Shown here: piece after piece, positions 11,040 to 23,045 of the stretch
Layout of the letters: every line of letters begins with the position of its first letter
How positions within the stretch are numbered: the first letter of the stretch is position 1
Origin: Umbilicaria muhlenbergii
Taxonomy: Eukaryota; Ascomycota; Lecanoromycetes; Umbilicariales; Umbilicariaceae
Reading direction: 5' to 3'
Assembly (NCBI GenBank): GCA_000611775.1
Contig: KK106983.1
Span: 434,378 to 498,377 of the forward strand
Length of the DNA: 64,000 bases
Made by a program: the position numbers and the translations under genes
The notes under the pieces: model-generated
Database searches by the model: none
What the model was told of the DNA's origin: nothing
Seen by the model: the letters and a program-made list of their open reading frames with translations, nothing else

Positions 11040-12765
11040 AATTATAAACAATGATGCAAGTCATGTTTTTATTAATCTTTAAATTAAGAATAATGCTTTT
11101 GCTGACACTGTTGAAGCGCTTCAACTCATGTCTACTCACTCATCAATAGGTGAGGAGATAACAGCTTATATAAAAATGTTTATTAAACAACTTAAACATG
11201 CAATTCATACTGAGCAGTTGAAAGATGATTTGATATGATGAGTATAACAGGGATTAGCTACCTCTATTGAGAATAAAAACAACTTGACTGAGTCTGAGAT
11301 GATAAACATGAATATAGACATAAACTCAGAGATGATCATAACATCAGAGATGCAATCAAATATGACATTTATACTGTCAAATGTATGAAAATGTTGGCAG
11401 GAAATTAAGGATGTCATATATTATGATGATAAAATTTATATTTCACAGAACTCTGCCCTCTGCAATGTAATAATTAATTGATATCATGATGATATCTTCA
11501 CAGGTCATTTCAGGAAGTTAAGAATAATAAAATTAATGCAATGATTTTATGATTGACTTAATATCATCAGAGACATATGATGCTACTGTCATAATTATGT
11601 TAAATATCAAAAGGTGAAGTCATCTCATCATAAGTCATATGAGTTATTAAACTCATTGTCAGTCTCAACTGAGCTGTGACATATGATGACAATGAACTTC
11701 ATTACAGACCTGTCACTGAGCAGCATGTATAAAAGTACAACATGAGATTTAATCCTTGTCATAATTGATAAATTAATCAAAATGACTCATTATATTTTAA
11801 TACAGAAGACAATGTCAGTTGCTGACTTCATTAAAGTGTTTATTCAGAACATAGTTAAGCATCATGACATATCAAAAATCTTAATCACAGACAGAGATAA
11901 GCTGTTTACATTAAAGCAGTGAATCAACTTCTGCTTTCACATGCAGTGTCATTATAACATGTCAACAGCTTTTCACCTGCAAATTAATGATTAAACTGAG
12001 AGGCAGAATCAGTCCCTGAAGGTGTATTTATACATATTTATTAATGAGCAGCAAGAGGACTGAGTGAAGCTTTTACTCTGCACTGAGTCTTCATATAACA
12101 ACTTCATACATGCTGTCATGAGTATGAGTCCCTTTCAGCTTAACCTAGAATGAAACCCTCAGATAAGCTTAAGTAGGCTGCTTATACAACACTCACATGA
12201 ACAAATAAGATCTTATGCAGATGCACAGCAGCTTCAAGATCAAATTATAACAACTTAAAAACAATTATGACAAGTTAATGAAATGTATGCAAACTACTAT
12301 AATCAGCGCTGAACAGAGATAACATTCAAAGAAGGTGATTTAATACTGATTAATGAAAAAAATATGTCAGTGAATAAGCAGATGAAGAAACTGCATTGAA
12401 AAAAGTTCAACTCATTCATGATACAACATGTGATAAGTCAGTCATCATACAAACTCAACCTCTCAGAGGATTGAAACATTTATAATGTATTCAACATCAC
12501 TTTATTGAAGTCATTTTAAAACACATGTCATGTGTTTCCTGCTTTGGCAGGAAAAGACCTACTACTTAATTAAGATGATAAGTGAGAAGTTGAAGTAATT
12601 GTGAATAACTGTATTCATGATATCAGGCTTTAATACCTTATTAAATGAAAGTTGACAGATCAGGTGTGAGATGACACATGAAAATCATTATACTTCATTC
12701 ACAATGTGAAGACAAAAATGTGAAAATTTCATGCTGATAATTTTAACAAGCTGAAATTCAGATGA
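11040..12765 (+). pseudogene. Integrase and chromodomain of D1
   Basis: Zinc-binding remnants around 11460-11640, with VKYQKVKSSHHKSYELLNSL preceding the core. Core: MTMNFITDLSLSSMYK, LVIIDKLIKMTHYI, KILITDRDKLFT and MSTAFHLQINDxTERQNQS (about 11690-12020); the D,D and E positions are largely recognisable. C-terminal: FKEGDLILI, then SYKLNLSED and FNITLLKSF. The chromodomain (about 12585-12765) has EVEVIVNNCIHD, then LxYLIKxKL and a broken Trp. Closely matched by D2 at 32600-34140. Confidence 0.75.
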
Positions 12766-12981
12766 GTTGTATGATATGAACATAACTGAAGATTATCTTA
12801 TTTACATGAGAACTTTATTAACTTTGTTCAGCTTAATCTTCTATGATGAAAATGTAACTGTACTTTATAACAAGACTATGACAGGAGCTATGACAATTAT
12901 ATTACTTTTTATAAGAAACATTGTGAGTCACGTGTGCATAATACATGTGTTGAAATGAGAAAATAATTTTATTATTAATTA

Positions 12982-13959
12982 TTACTCTGCTGTCTTATTT
13001 TCTTCTTCATTATTTGATGAAGCCTCTGACTTCATCTTCTTAATATGATGTTATTCATAGAGTTCAATATACTCCTGATGATGATGAAATTAATGAGCAT
13101 TGAGGACACAGAGAGCATGAGCAGTGTCTTTCAGCAAGATAATAAGAGCTTGAATAAACTCCTCAGAATTACTAAATTAACACATTTCAACCTTAAGAGA
13201 GTCAAGAAACTCATGTTGAGAAACAGCTGCAAAAGGTGCAAAAAGTGTTAATAATGATTAATAAAAGACAGCAGCATGAGGATCTGATGATTAATCATTA
13301 AACATTATGATTAATTAACAATGCAAAAGTACAACAAAAGTATGACATAAAGTATGACAATTAATATAACACTTTGTCATACTAAACAAAACAAAAAGAG
13401 ATTAAGAAAGATAAACTTACAGTGTGCTGTCACTCCTCTGATCATCATAAACATGCATATACAGGACAACAACATCAGAGCTTTTAAAGATTAAAGCAGT
13501 GATGATTAAAGACTCTGTTATGCATTGATCATGAGGATTGCAGAGTGATGTGTAATGAGTGTAAGCTGAATTGATTTGTGACATGAAGCACTGATCAACT
13601 TTAACTCTTCTGCAAGAGTCACAGTGAGCAGTACTTGACAGCATGTGACTGAGGTTCTCTTAAATCACACACTCATAATGATGAGCCTGCTGCACATGAG
13701 CTGACAGCAAGGTATTATTATGACATCACACAAAGTAAAACTTCCTGTTGAAAGCATCATTTAAAGATAAACACTTAACTCTTTTTAAATATTAAACAGA
13801 TTATTTTCTTCTCCTGCTTTTTTATTTCTTTCTGAAGATGTTGATCATCATAAGCTCACTTGTTAATGATGATACCTCAGAGCCCTCCTCATTACACTGA
13901 GTACAAAGATTGACAGGCTTGCTCAGCAGAGGCAGGTCTTCATCATTGTTCATGATCAT
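12982..13959 (-). pseudogene. Antisense cargo gene of D1, Cys/His-rich product, intron-containing
   Basis: On the strand opposite to pol, between the chromodomain and the 3' LTR. The ATG is at 13959 (MIMNNDEDLPLLSKPVNL). One frame of 181 codons runs to 13417, with five codons turned to stops. It contains CTQCNEEGSEV, then FVxCHNNTLLSAHVQQAHH and AHCDSCRRVKVDQC, suggesting zinc binding. It meets a GTAAGT donor at about 13420; a pyrimidine-rich TTTTGCAG acceptor lies at 13227. The downstream exon (13226-12982) reads EEFIQALIILLKDTAHAL, CVLNAH and QEYIELYE, ending ENKTAE-stop. The exact splice phase does not close, probably because of mutation. The D2 copy conserves the protein sequence. The family is unknown to me. 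Confidence 0.6.
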
Positions 13960-14438
13960 GAATTTAAATGTTCAGATGTTGATGAGTTATATACACATCA
14001 TGTCAGCATTCATACACTGTATGACAGGAAGTATGACATCACAGAAAGATTTAAGCATGAGTTATAAACTTTACATGCCTTCACACCTGAGGTAAACATC
14101 TTTACAGTGAGATTAATGTCATGTGAGCTGTTAGAATATCACAGCAGGCTGTGAGCTGTAAATAATACAACAACATATCATAAGACCAACAATGAAGAAT
14201 AAACACAAAGGGAAGAATGTTTTGAACTTATGATAAACATGTTGATTTTGATGTTTATGTTATGAAGAACTTACTGCCAGGCGTGATATCATCACAATTA
14301 AGTGAAGGCATGTGATCAGCTTTACTTTAATGCAGTTTCAACACACTCACCCTACAACCTCAACTGTTATGATGTCATAATGAAGCTTATGAGCATTCAG
14401 TTGACCCTGAGGACAGCATCATGAGAAGGAGAATGCTG

Positions 14439-14718
14439 TGTCAAGATCATTAAATAATGATATGACAATATAACAGTACAACAGTATGACAGTATGACAG
14501 TACATCACTATAACTTAAATATGATGACTCAGCACTTAGCGCCTTGACATTAAGTGAAAACTCTTCACAAGAAGATGCAGAATCCTGTTTCCTTAATAAT
14601 CAGTTTTATCACTGAATAGAAGATATATAATCATTGCATTAATCTTATCATGACTTTACTGTCTATGATACCCTGTTCAACACTTATATGATGATCATCA
14701 TACACTCAGCCCCTTACA
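14439..14718 (+). repeat. 3' LTR of D1
   Basis: Starts TGTCAAGATCATT after a purine tract (GAGAAGGAGAATGC) and ends CCCCTTACA. Homologous to the D2 LTR (36601-36876) and the D4 LTRs. Contains a short run of TATGACAG units whose number varies between copies. Confidence 0.8.
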
Positions 14719-14789
14719 GATTATACAATAGGATGATTTATAATTATCTTTATTATAATTAATTTAAACAAATAACTCACAGATCACCT

Positions 14790-17560
14790 TCAGTTTGCTT
14801 TATTATTTATTATTAATAATATCTCACGCCTGATATCAGAGCAACTAAAGGTGAAACTTCACAGAATGACAATAAAGGATATGACAGAAAAATCCTCATG
14901 ATATTTATATATTATCAACAACAGCAGTCAGGGTAATATAATTATATAAAATGTTGTCAATAAGCTGTCTCTGTTGACAAAATCTTATGAAGCTCAAGGT
15001 AATACATGAGGTAATGTGATTAAGTTATCAAAGTTTATCATATTAACAGTTACAGTATATGACATTAACAGTTAACTTTATCATTATAACAACTGCTTCT
15101 TTATCATATAAGATAATGCATCAGCATCTTTTGTTCTTAGTTTATCTTTTTTAATTCATGTGAACTCAAATCATTACTATGATACAAGTAAATTCTTATG
15201 AAGAAAAGCAAAACATACTACTGCACACTGTATATTCATCACTGATGAAAAGAAGGTGTTGAAGAATGTTTTATATATAATCAACCTTTTCATTACTGAA
15301 TGCTTCATAAGGCCGGCAGATTTAGTGACTGATATGAAAAAATATACTCTTCAGATGAACTCATTACAGTATGACAGAGGTAATGATGTGTATGACATAT
15401 TATTACTTAAATATCATGAATATATGAACATTTTTCAAGCAGCTGAAAAGTAGTCCTTGCTTGAAAAAGGCTCTTATGATTATATTATTAACTTGAAATC
15501 AAAGTAACAATCCTTCTTCAGAAAATTATACTCAATGTCTTCAGCTGAGCTTGATATGTTGAAGGTGTATTTATATGATATTATAAAAATTAACATCATT
15601 TATAAATTAATATCACCTGCAGCTTTACCTGTCATATTTATGCTTAAATTGAATAAAAGCCTGAGATTAGTCATTAATTATAAATATTTAAATAATATTA
15701 TTATCAAGAACTGTTATTCTTTACTGCTTATATTAAATATATTGAACTGACTTTAAGGAGTTAAGAAGTTCACAAAATTAACTGTAAAAATACATATAAT
15801 TGAGTACAGATCAAGGCTGAAGATAAGTGAAAAAAAGCATTTTAAACATGATTTAAACTGTATGAATATCTCATTATGTTTTTTAATCTCATGAATGCTC
15901 CTGCTATGTTTCAGGCCTTTATTGATAAAACTTTTAATGAATTCCTTGATATAACTTGTGTGATTTATTTAAATGATATCCTCATCTTCAGCAAAGATGA
16001 ATCTGAACATAAAGAGCATATATGACAAGTATTAACTGCATTATAATGTCATGATCTTCACCTTAAGATTAGCAAATACTTGTTTAATGCAATAAAAGTG
16101 AACTTTTTAAGGTTCAAGATTAATATTAAAGGCATATATATAAGTCCTGAAAGGATTCACGCTGTCAAAGAATGATAATTATCAGAGAACATTTATGAAC
16201 TGCAAGTCTTCCTGAGCTTTGCAAATTTCTTTTAGAGGTTTATAAGGGATTATTTTTAAATAATAACATTATTACTAAACCTTCTGAAAACAGGAAAGAA
16301 TAAAAAAAAGACTGAGAATACATCACTTTCACCTCTTCAATCTCAATGAACTTTTATTAAAAGAAAGTGAAACAGCTTGATCTTATTACAAAGGTTTAAT
16401 ACAGAGTATTCAGCATGCAGTTCACAAGTTAAAGAAAAATTACAACAAAAAATATCATACTTATGATCATACTTACTTCTTTTCCACTTTCTGAAACTGT
16501 ATTGAAAGTATTCAAGGAATTAAAAAAGACTTTTATAAACACTTCATTGCTATATTACTTCAATGAAAATAAACTCATAAAGGTTAAAATGAACACCTCT
16601 GAATTCACAATTGACAGAATATTAACACAATGCTTTAAAGTCAACAGTCAATTGCACTGATTATTAATTACATATTACAGCAAGAAGTTGCTAAATACTG
16701 AGACTTAATATAATACAGAAGAGCAAGAGTTCCTTGTCATTATAAAAGTTATACATCATTAACATCACTACTGTTGAGGTACTAAACACTCAATTGTTAT
16801 ATTAACTGATCATGCAAATCTTGTTTAATTTATGACTACCTCAAACCTCACATGAAGGCAGCTCAAGTGAGCTGAAAAGTTCACTCAATATGACTTTAAA
16901 GTCACATATCAAGAGGACAAGAAGAACTTTATTAATGATTTATTAAAATGACCTGATTATAAACTGTTAAAGATCATCAGTATCTCAATTATTGTTGAAA
17001 TAATGCAACAGTCCTTCTGTTTAGAAAGCAAAAATTATAAGTCAGTGCAGAAGAAATTATACACACTTGCTGCAATGACACTGTGATCAAGACACTCAAT
17101 ATAACAGAGATTATGACAAGATAATGTCATACTCATCATAAGAAATATAATCAATATGATGAATACTGAAGTTGATAATATAATTAAAACATCAGCAGTC
17201 TGTGACCTACATACTTAAGAAGCAAGCCGTGATGAATATATTAATATAATGAATACTGAAGCTGATGATACAACTGAAACATCAACAGTTCATGACCTAT
17301 ATGCTTAAGAAGCAAGCCGTGATAAATATGTTAATATGATGTATACTGAAGTTGACAGTATGACTGAAACATCAGCAGTTCATAATTTACATGCTTAAGA
17401 AGTAAGCTGTGATGAATATATCAATATGATAAATACTGAAAGCTGACAGTGCAGTTAAAATATCAGCAGTTTATGACTTATATGCTCAAGAAGCAAATCA
17501 TGGTGAACATGATAAAAATGTCATGTTAAACAAGATCAGCAGTGTCATTAAAGCACATAT
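14790..17560 (+). pseudogene. Protease region, RT, RNase H and acidic repeats of D2
   Basis: 15256-15453 gives NVLYIINLFITECFIRPADL and YHEYMNIFQAAEK. RT from about 15535: SSAELDMLKVYLYD, FMLKLNKSLRLVINYKYLNN, NAPAMFQAFIDKTFNEFLD and CVIYLNDILIFSKDE (about 15890-16010). RNase H: FKELKKTFINTSLL and MNTSEFTIDRILTQ (16520-16635). Acidic repeats NTEADDTTETS.. at 17150-17560. It is more degraded than D4 but collinear with D1. Confidence 0.75.
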
Positions 17561-17614
17561 TATGCAGCACTTATCTACTTTAAAGGCAAGCTGTGACTGA
17601 ATAAAAAGACTTGA

Positions 17615-17748
17615 TGTTGAGGGTCAATAAGCATGATCAGTGATGTGTGAAAAGTTTGCTTGTTTTAAAAAGGTTGAAGTCAGCTATTTATACTCATTAA
17701 TTAATGTCATGCTAATACTAGTGTTAACATCATGATAAGATTGTGACA
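17615..17748 (-). repeat. 3' LTR of element E
   Basis: TGTTGAGGG..TTGTGACA, 134 bp, preceded by CTTGA. Pairs with 32278-32411. Confidence 0.9.
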
Positions 17749-18479
17749 AATCTCTTGCATCAGCAATACTTCACATCCTCATGAAGTGTTGAAACTTTCA
17801 TAAAGTGAATCACTCTCTTCAGCATGTGACATGATCACTCAGAACACTGTGATAATCATGTTATAATTTAATCATGAAGGTGTAGTTCAAGATTATACAG
17901 ATGAACTCTGAGTTTATTGTTTATTAATTGATATAATGATTAAAATGATAGTGCTGATGCTTTTTTGATGAATTCACATAATTATTTCTCATTGTTTCCC
18001 TTCTTGAACTTTAAACTCTGAGAAAAAAGTTTTAAAATTCTTAATAATGATTTTTAAGTCATCCTCAGGTCTTCTTACCTCATCAGTCTTAATTAAATCA
18101 CACTTTTTTCAGTGTGAATGAATTTAATGAGGTTGTTACCTGCAGTTGTGCTTCACTGTTATTAATAGAAACTTGTTTAGTGCTGTTACATGATTCTGCT
18201 GATCTCTTTGCATCTTCATCCCTTTGCTGCTTAATGTTATGAATTAATGAAGGTTCATTCATATTTCCTGTCAGCTGATGTGTACTCAGAGGTGATGAGT
18301 TTAAAGATGATTTGTATTCTTGCTTACTGACAGCACTTTTTAAAGATTTGTTTTTTATGAACTTGTCTCTCTGATCTGATCTTCAGCTTTCATTGGTTGT
18401 TATCTTTATCAGATGAGATTTGAGACTGCTCACAACACTTTCATTACCCTGATGTTTTTTAAAATTGAGAATTATCTTT

Positions 18480-21400
18480 AAGCAGCTGTTTAGTAGGTCT
18501 TCATTATATCACTCATCATGTTGTGAATCATAACTTTTTCAGTGAATGAGATACTCAGTCATGATCTTTCCCTTTTCATATCAGCATAATCAGCTTTTTA
18601 AGATTTTTTTTATCTCATATGATTATCATTCCCCTGATTTCTTCATGATTGATGAGGGGTTTATAAGTTGAAGTCAGTTATATGAGTTCCTCACTGAGTT
18701 TGAGCAGAGTTCAAGATGAGTGATAAAGATGATTGAGTGTATATGCATTATGTGAGGCAATTTTAACTTGTACATCAGTGACTCAACTTTCTTGATAACC
18801 TTAAAAGGCTCTGTCTGTTGATTTGATAACTTGAGATTTTGCAAGCCTGGCAAGTTGTAGTTGTGATGTAATCATAAATATATTAAGTCATCTTTCTTCA
18901 GGTTAAGCTTCTTGTGCTTATTATTATACTGTCATCTTGCTCATGCCTTCATGAACACCTGTAAATTCTGAGTCTGTCTTTAATGAAGGTCTCTGAATTC
19001 TGTTATGTTAACAACCTGTAAATGTAGCCTGATGTCATTAATGAGTGATAATGACTTATTGACCTTGAACTTATACATCAGCTCTGTAGGTGACTTTTCT
19101 GTAAAAGTGTTCATTAAGTTATTTAATGTGACTTGAAGTGAGATTATGCATTCTGGCCAGGGGGTGTCTGAATTCTCAGTGACATGATATCACAGTGTAA
19201 TTTTCACTGTTTGATTCATGCATTCTGAAGCTCTGTTTATCTGTGAGTGTCACACTGTAAAGAGTAAGAGCTTGACTTCAAGGTGAGCAAACAGGTCTGA
19301 TCAGAGCTCAGATAAAAACTTTAAATCTTAATTTAATAAAATTTACTGTGACATTCTTCAATCTGCTGCTTGTAGACTTCTCAACAAAGCTGTCATTCAA
19401 TTCTTCATGATATAAGTGTCTTTGCCTGAGATTATGAGAATTCACTTTGAGAATTTATCTGTTACATTTAGTAATGTGTTTACAGTTTCATCACGGAAGG
19501 TTGCTTCTGATAATGTAACAATGAAGTTCATAACTATTGTATCAAATGAGACAGGTGCAGAATATATGAGATTAAGTTCATCATATAATTTATGTCTCTT
19601 TGTTTGATTTAGCTGACAGGTCAAGCAGTGCTCAATGTATTTTTAAAATCACTTCATCACATTTCAATCAAAGTACATGAATGTTGTAAGTCTGTCAAAG
19701 GCGCAGTGAAACTCTTGATAATTTAAGAAGTCATGACTTATTTCAAACACTTCCTTCTTCAGCACTCTTGAAACCACAAGTTGTTTCTATTCATCATGAT
19801 TGATGAGGTATATTAGGTCATTGCAGAGGTGAAAGATTAAAAATGTCATGATTTTATCATTGTTGACCTGTGAAAGCGTCTCTTGTATTTTTGATCATCA
19901 CTCATTCATGACATAAACTTTCTTTAGTTAATCCTTAAGTTCATTCATCATCTTGATAAGAATTACATTAAAAGCTCCTTGATCCTCCTGTTCTTCAAGC
20001 ATAAAGAGGACTTCAATCATCTTTATTAACATGATGTCAACCTCAGTTAAATCATCAAGAATATTTAACTTCATGTTAATAATTTTGCCTAGGACTGACA
20101 GTCTTGATAAAGCATTCAGGATGAGGTGATGTTTTCTTAACTTATATCATATATTAATGTCAAATTGCATGAGGTACTGACTGATTCATATGAGGTGATT
20201 GTTCAATTTGTCAGTGTTTAAGCTTGACAGCATTGTTTGCCTCACTATAAAGGTAACAGCAGAGTGATTAATATAAATAATGACTGATTTAACTGTAAAG
20301 TTCACAAGGTGATGAAGCTTTTTAATCATTTACATCAGATTTATCATCTTTAGCTCTGTCAATCAATAACATGTTTCTGCTGTAGATAACAGCTTGCTTA
20401 AAAACATTATTAATTATATGTCTGCTTTATGAATATCTGTCACTTTAACTGAGTCTGAATCACCTTTGACATGATAAACAATGACACTCACACCTCTCTT
20501 TGATGAATTCAGGTTGATGTATAACTGTCAGTTGAAGTTGAAATGATGCAGGAAATCACTCTTGCTTAAGATTATTTATAAACAGTTAAATGACACCTTC
20601 TTCTTCTCTGTTGATTCAATCAGCTTCATTGAACATGCTGTGCACTTTCACTTCATCTTTAACTTCATGAGACTTTTCAGCATTTCTGTTTTATGTGCCT
20701 GTAGTGGCTTCATTATCTGAGCATAGTAAGGTATATAGTCTTGCATTCACTCAGTTAAATCAAGGTAGTGCTTCAGATCCTGAAGAATTATAAGAAAAAC
20801 AAGTTGATTAATTGCTTAAATCTTTTTCACAGTTGTGATTATCTTAAATGAGTTCACCTTCTGCCTGAGGAGGGTGATAGAAGGAAAGTTAAAAAACATT
20901 TTAATTAATATTAAAATTATATCAAGGCTCATAAGCAATTTAAACATGATGTTAAGATGCTGTAGGTGTTCCTTTAATATTTTTAAGAAAATAACAATAT
21001 CATCAATGTAAGCTCACGCGTAGCCGTGGTGTGACTGCAGAATTCAGTCAATTTAACATTAAATATAAAGTGATGAGTTCTTAAATCTCATAACAGTCAC
21101 TTTGAAATTTTTTAAGCCTCAATGAGTAATAACTGTAAGCTTGTGATGATCTTTGTGAGTTATCAATTATTAATAAAAGAAAGCAACTCTGTTCATAATA
21201 AATATAAATGAATAATCTCTTACTGCAGCAATGATATCTGACTGTCATGAAAGTGAATAATTATTTAACATCATTATTTTGTTTAATTCCTGAATGTTGA
21301 TCACAACTTGTGCTTTATGCATGATTAAATCATCTTCCTTAGTGATGATCCTTCATATCACAAAAACAGAGTAGGTGAAAGGGGTAAATTTATTAAAAAA

Positions 21401-22395
21401 CTTCATTCAGCCCTGCTGATGAAGCTTGTTGAACACTTTGTTTATCTCATCATGATTTTTCTCTGTCATTGAATATACCTTTATGATGATCTTAGTAGGG
21501 TCTCAGCTGTCAATTAAAGGAATTATCATTCAATCAGCTTTTGAAATCTTGATCATGCACCCTTTATCAGCTCATAAATCAGAGTAATGATTAATGATCT
21601 CTGAGTAAAGATCTGATACTTCTTTATTGCTGTATGCAGTTATGCTGTTCAGCAGGATGATCTCAAGTGATATTAATATAAATGATATGATCAAGACTAC
21701 AACAGTCTTTCTTATGCTTAAAGTCTTTGACATCTCAGAACTCCTGAGATTTCCTGTAAAGACAACTTCAGTGATTTCAGATAATAAGAATATCACAGTC
21801 AAGACTTTGTGAATTCAGAATTCTCAGTAAATTTTGATAAAAACTTTGCTGATGAGTTCATGTGTCTTTGATTCAATTAAGTAACAGTCTTCTTTCAGGT
21901 ATTCTGTAATATACTTTACATGTGCATGATGCTTTAATGAAATTAATTCATCACTGTCATTTCATATCTGCACAAATGTCATGTCATTATTTATCATGTG
22001 TGTATATATTACCTCATCTTCTTCTGCAAGCTGTTGAGTGATGTTATGATATTCAAGCTGAAACATCAAGGTCTGATCTGATAATTCTGTGACTTCATGA
22101 AGGCGGATTGAGACCTTTATGAGTATATATGACTCAATGATCACTTTTCACTTTGTCTGAATATTTCATCTGATTGGTTGAGTGAATCTAGTAGTAGTGT
22201 TTATCAGTATGATCAGGGCTTTATAGTTATTTATTATCATTTTGTTGCTGATGAAGAGGAGGTCAATCTTTTCAGAGTTTAAAATATTAATGCTCAGTTA
22301 TCAGAAGCTTTGCTTTTAAATTATTAATTATTTAAGTCTTTCTTTTAATGTGAGCAGTCATTTCCTTTTCCTCTAGAAGACTGATGATTCAGAGG
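18480..22395 (-). pseudogene. pol of element E: protease end, RT, RNase H, integrase, chromodomain
   Basis: Read from high to low coordinates. Protease end NNLKAKLLI near 22330. RT 21560-20880: KVFNKLHQQG, then QVVINIQELNKIMM and the active box AYIDDIVIFLK (about 21025-20990) with both Asp kept. RNase H/connection about 20900-20050: DYIPYYAQIMKPLQAHKTEML. Integrase about 19760-18850: LTCQLNQTKRHKLYDELN, MNFIVTL, NVTDKFSK, then KSPTELMYKFKVNKSLSL and TEFRDLH. Chromodomain 18640-18480: TEYLIHxKSYDSQHDExYNEDLL, with both aromatic-cage Trp lost to TGA. The 17750-18480 stretch is the 3' untranslated part, with no motif seen. Confidence 0.8.
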
Positions 22396-22400
22396 TTTAA

Positions 22401-22546
22401 TGTTATGATTATATCATAATTTCATGATTTCACTACTTGCTGAAGTCAGCTACATTAGATGTAGCTTAAATTTAATTAGTATTTAACAGGTTTTTATGTC
22501 ACTAGAAAGAATTAATCCTTTTCTCACATATAAAACATGTACAACA
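22401..22546 (+). repeat. 5' LTR of element F
   Basis: 146 bp, TG..CA ends, TSD TTTAA at its left. Differs from the 3' LTR at 12 positions, all transitions. Confidence 0.95.
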
Positions 22547-22549
22547 ATT

Positions 22550-22560
22550 TGGTAGCAACA
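22550..22560 (+). promoter_or_regulatory. Primer-binding site of element F
   Basis: TGGTAGCAACA begins 3 bp after the 5' LTR. TGGTAGC is complementary to the GCTACCA 3' end of fungal initiator Met tRNA, the usual primer of many yeast and fungal LTR elements. Only the first seven bases fit clearly. Confidence 0.6.
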
Positions 22561-23045
22561 CTGAATCAAGCATCATAAACTGCTTGATTAAATCAAGCCT
22601 CCTCATATCACTCAATTTAAGTGAGTCAATCAAGGTTTTCTGTCATTTTTCCTTCATCATCAGACTGAGTCCTCAAGCCACCTAGCTGAGTCTGAGGCAG
22701 TCACGTCATCATACACTACTTCATCATTAAAACTTCACATGAGTGTCTTTCAAGCTGACTTTCAGCTCAGATTCCCCTGTCTTGAACTCATCTATAGTCA
22801 ATTTGTGCTTTCAGCTTCAGGACTTTATTGAGTCTGAGCACATCTAGACTGAAGATATCACTGCCTCAAAATGACAAGCTATAGCTTGAGCTACATGTGA
22901 ATGAACTCAGTCAAACCAGCCCTCTGAATGTCACACTGAACGTCAGACTCAGTCAAGCTCAAGGGAGCTTCTCACCTGGCCTGCTGAGTGAGCTACTGAC
23001 AAGTCACGCTTACACTGAGACCTAAATCAAGTACTCAATCAGATC

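Larger units (their letters stand above)
6330..14718 (+). mobile_element. Element D1: chromodomain gypsy retrotransposon with antisense cargo gene
   Basis: Order on the plus strand: gag (from the point of insertion of C), knuckle, protease region, RT (split by a MITE), RNase H, an acidic repeat linker, integrase, chromodomain, a 1.7-kb 3' region with a minus-strand gene, and the 3' LTR (14439-14718). The 5' LTR and gag N-terminus lie outside the window. Just after its 3' LTR the sequence resumes in the gag-knuckle region of D2, so D1 is inferred to be inserted in D2. All frames are broken by C-to-T/G-to-A changes. Confidence 0.8.
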
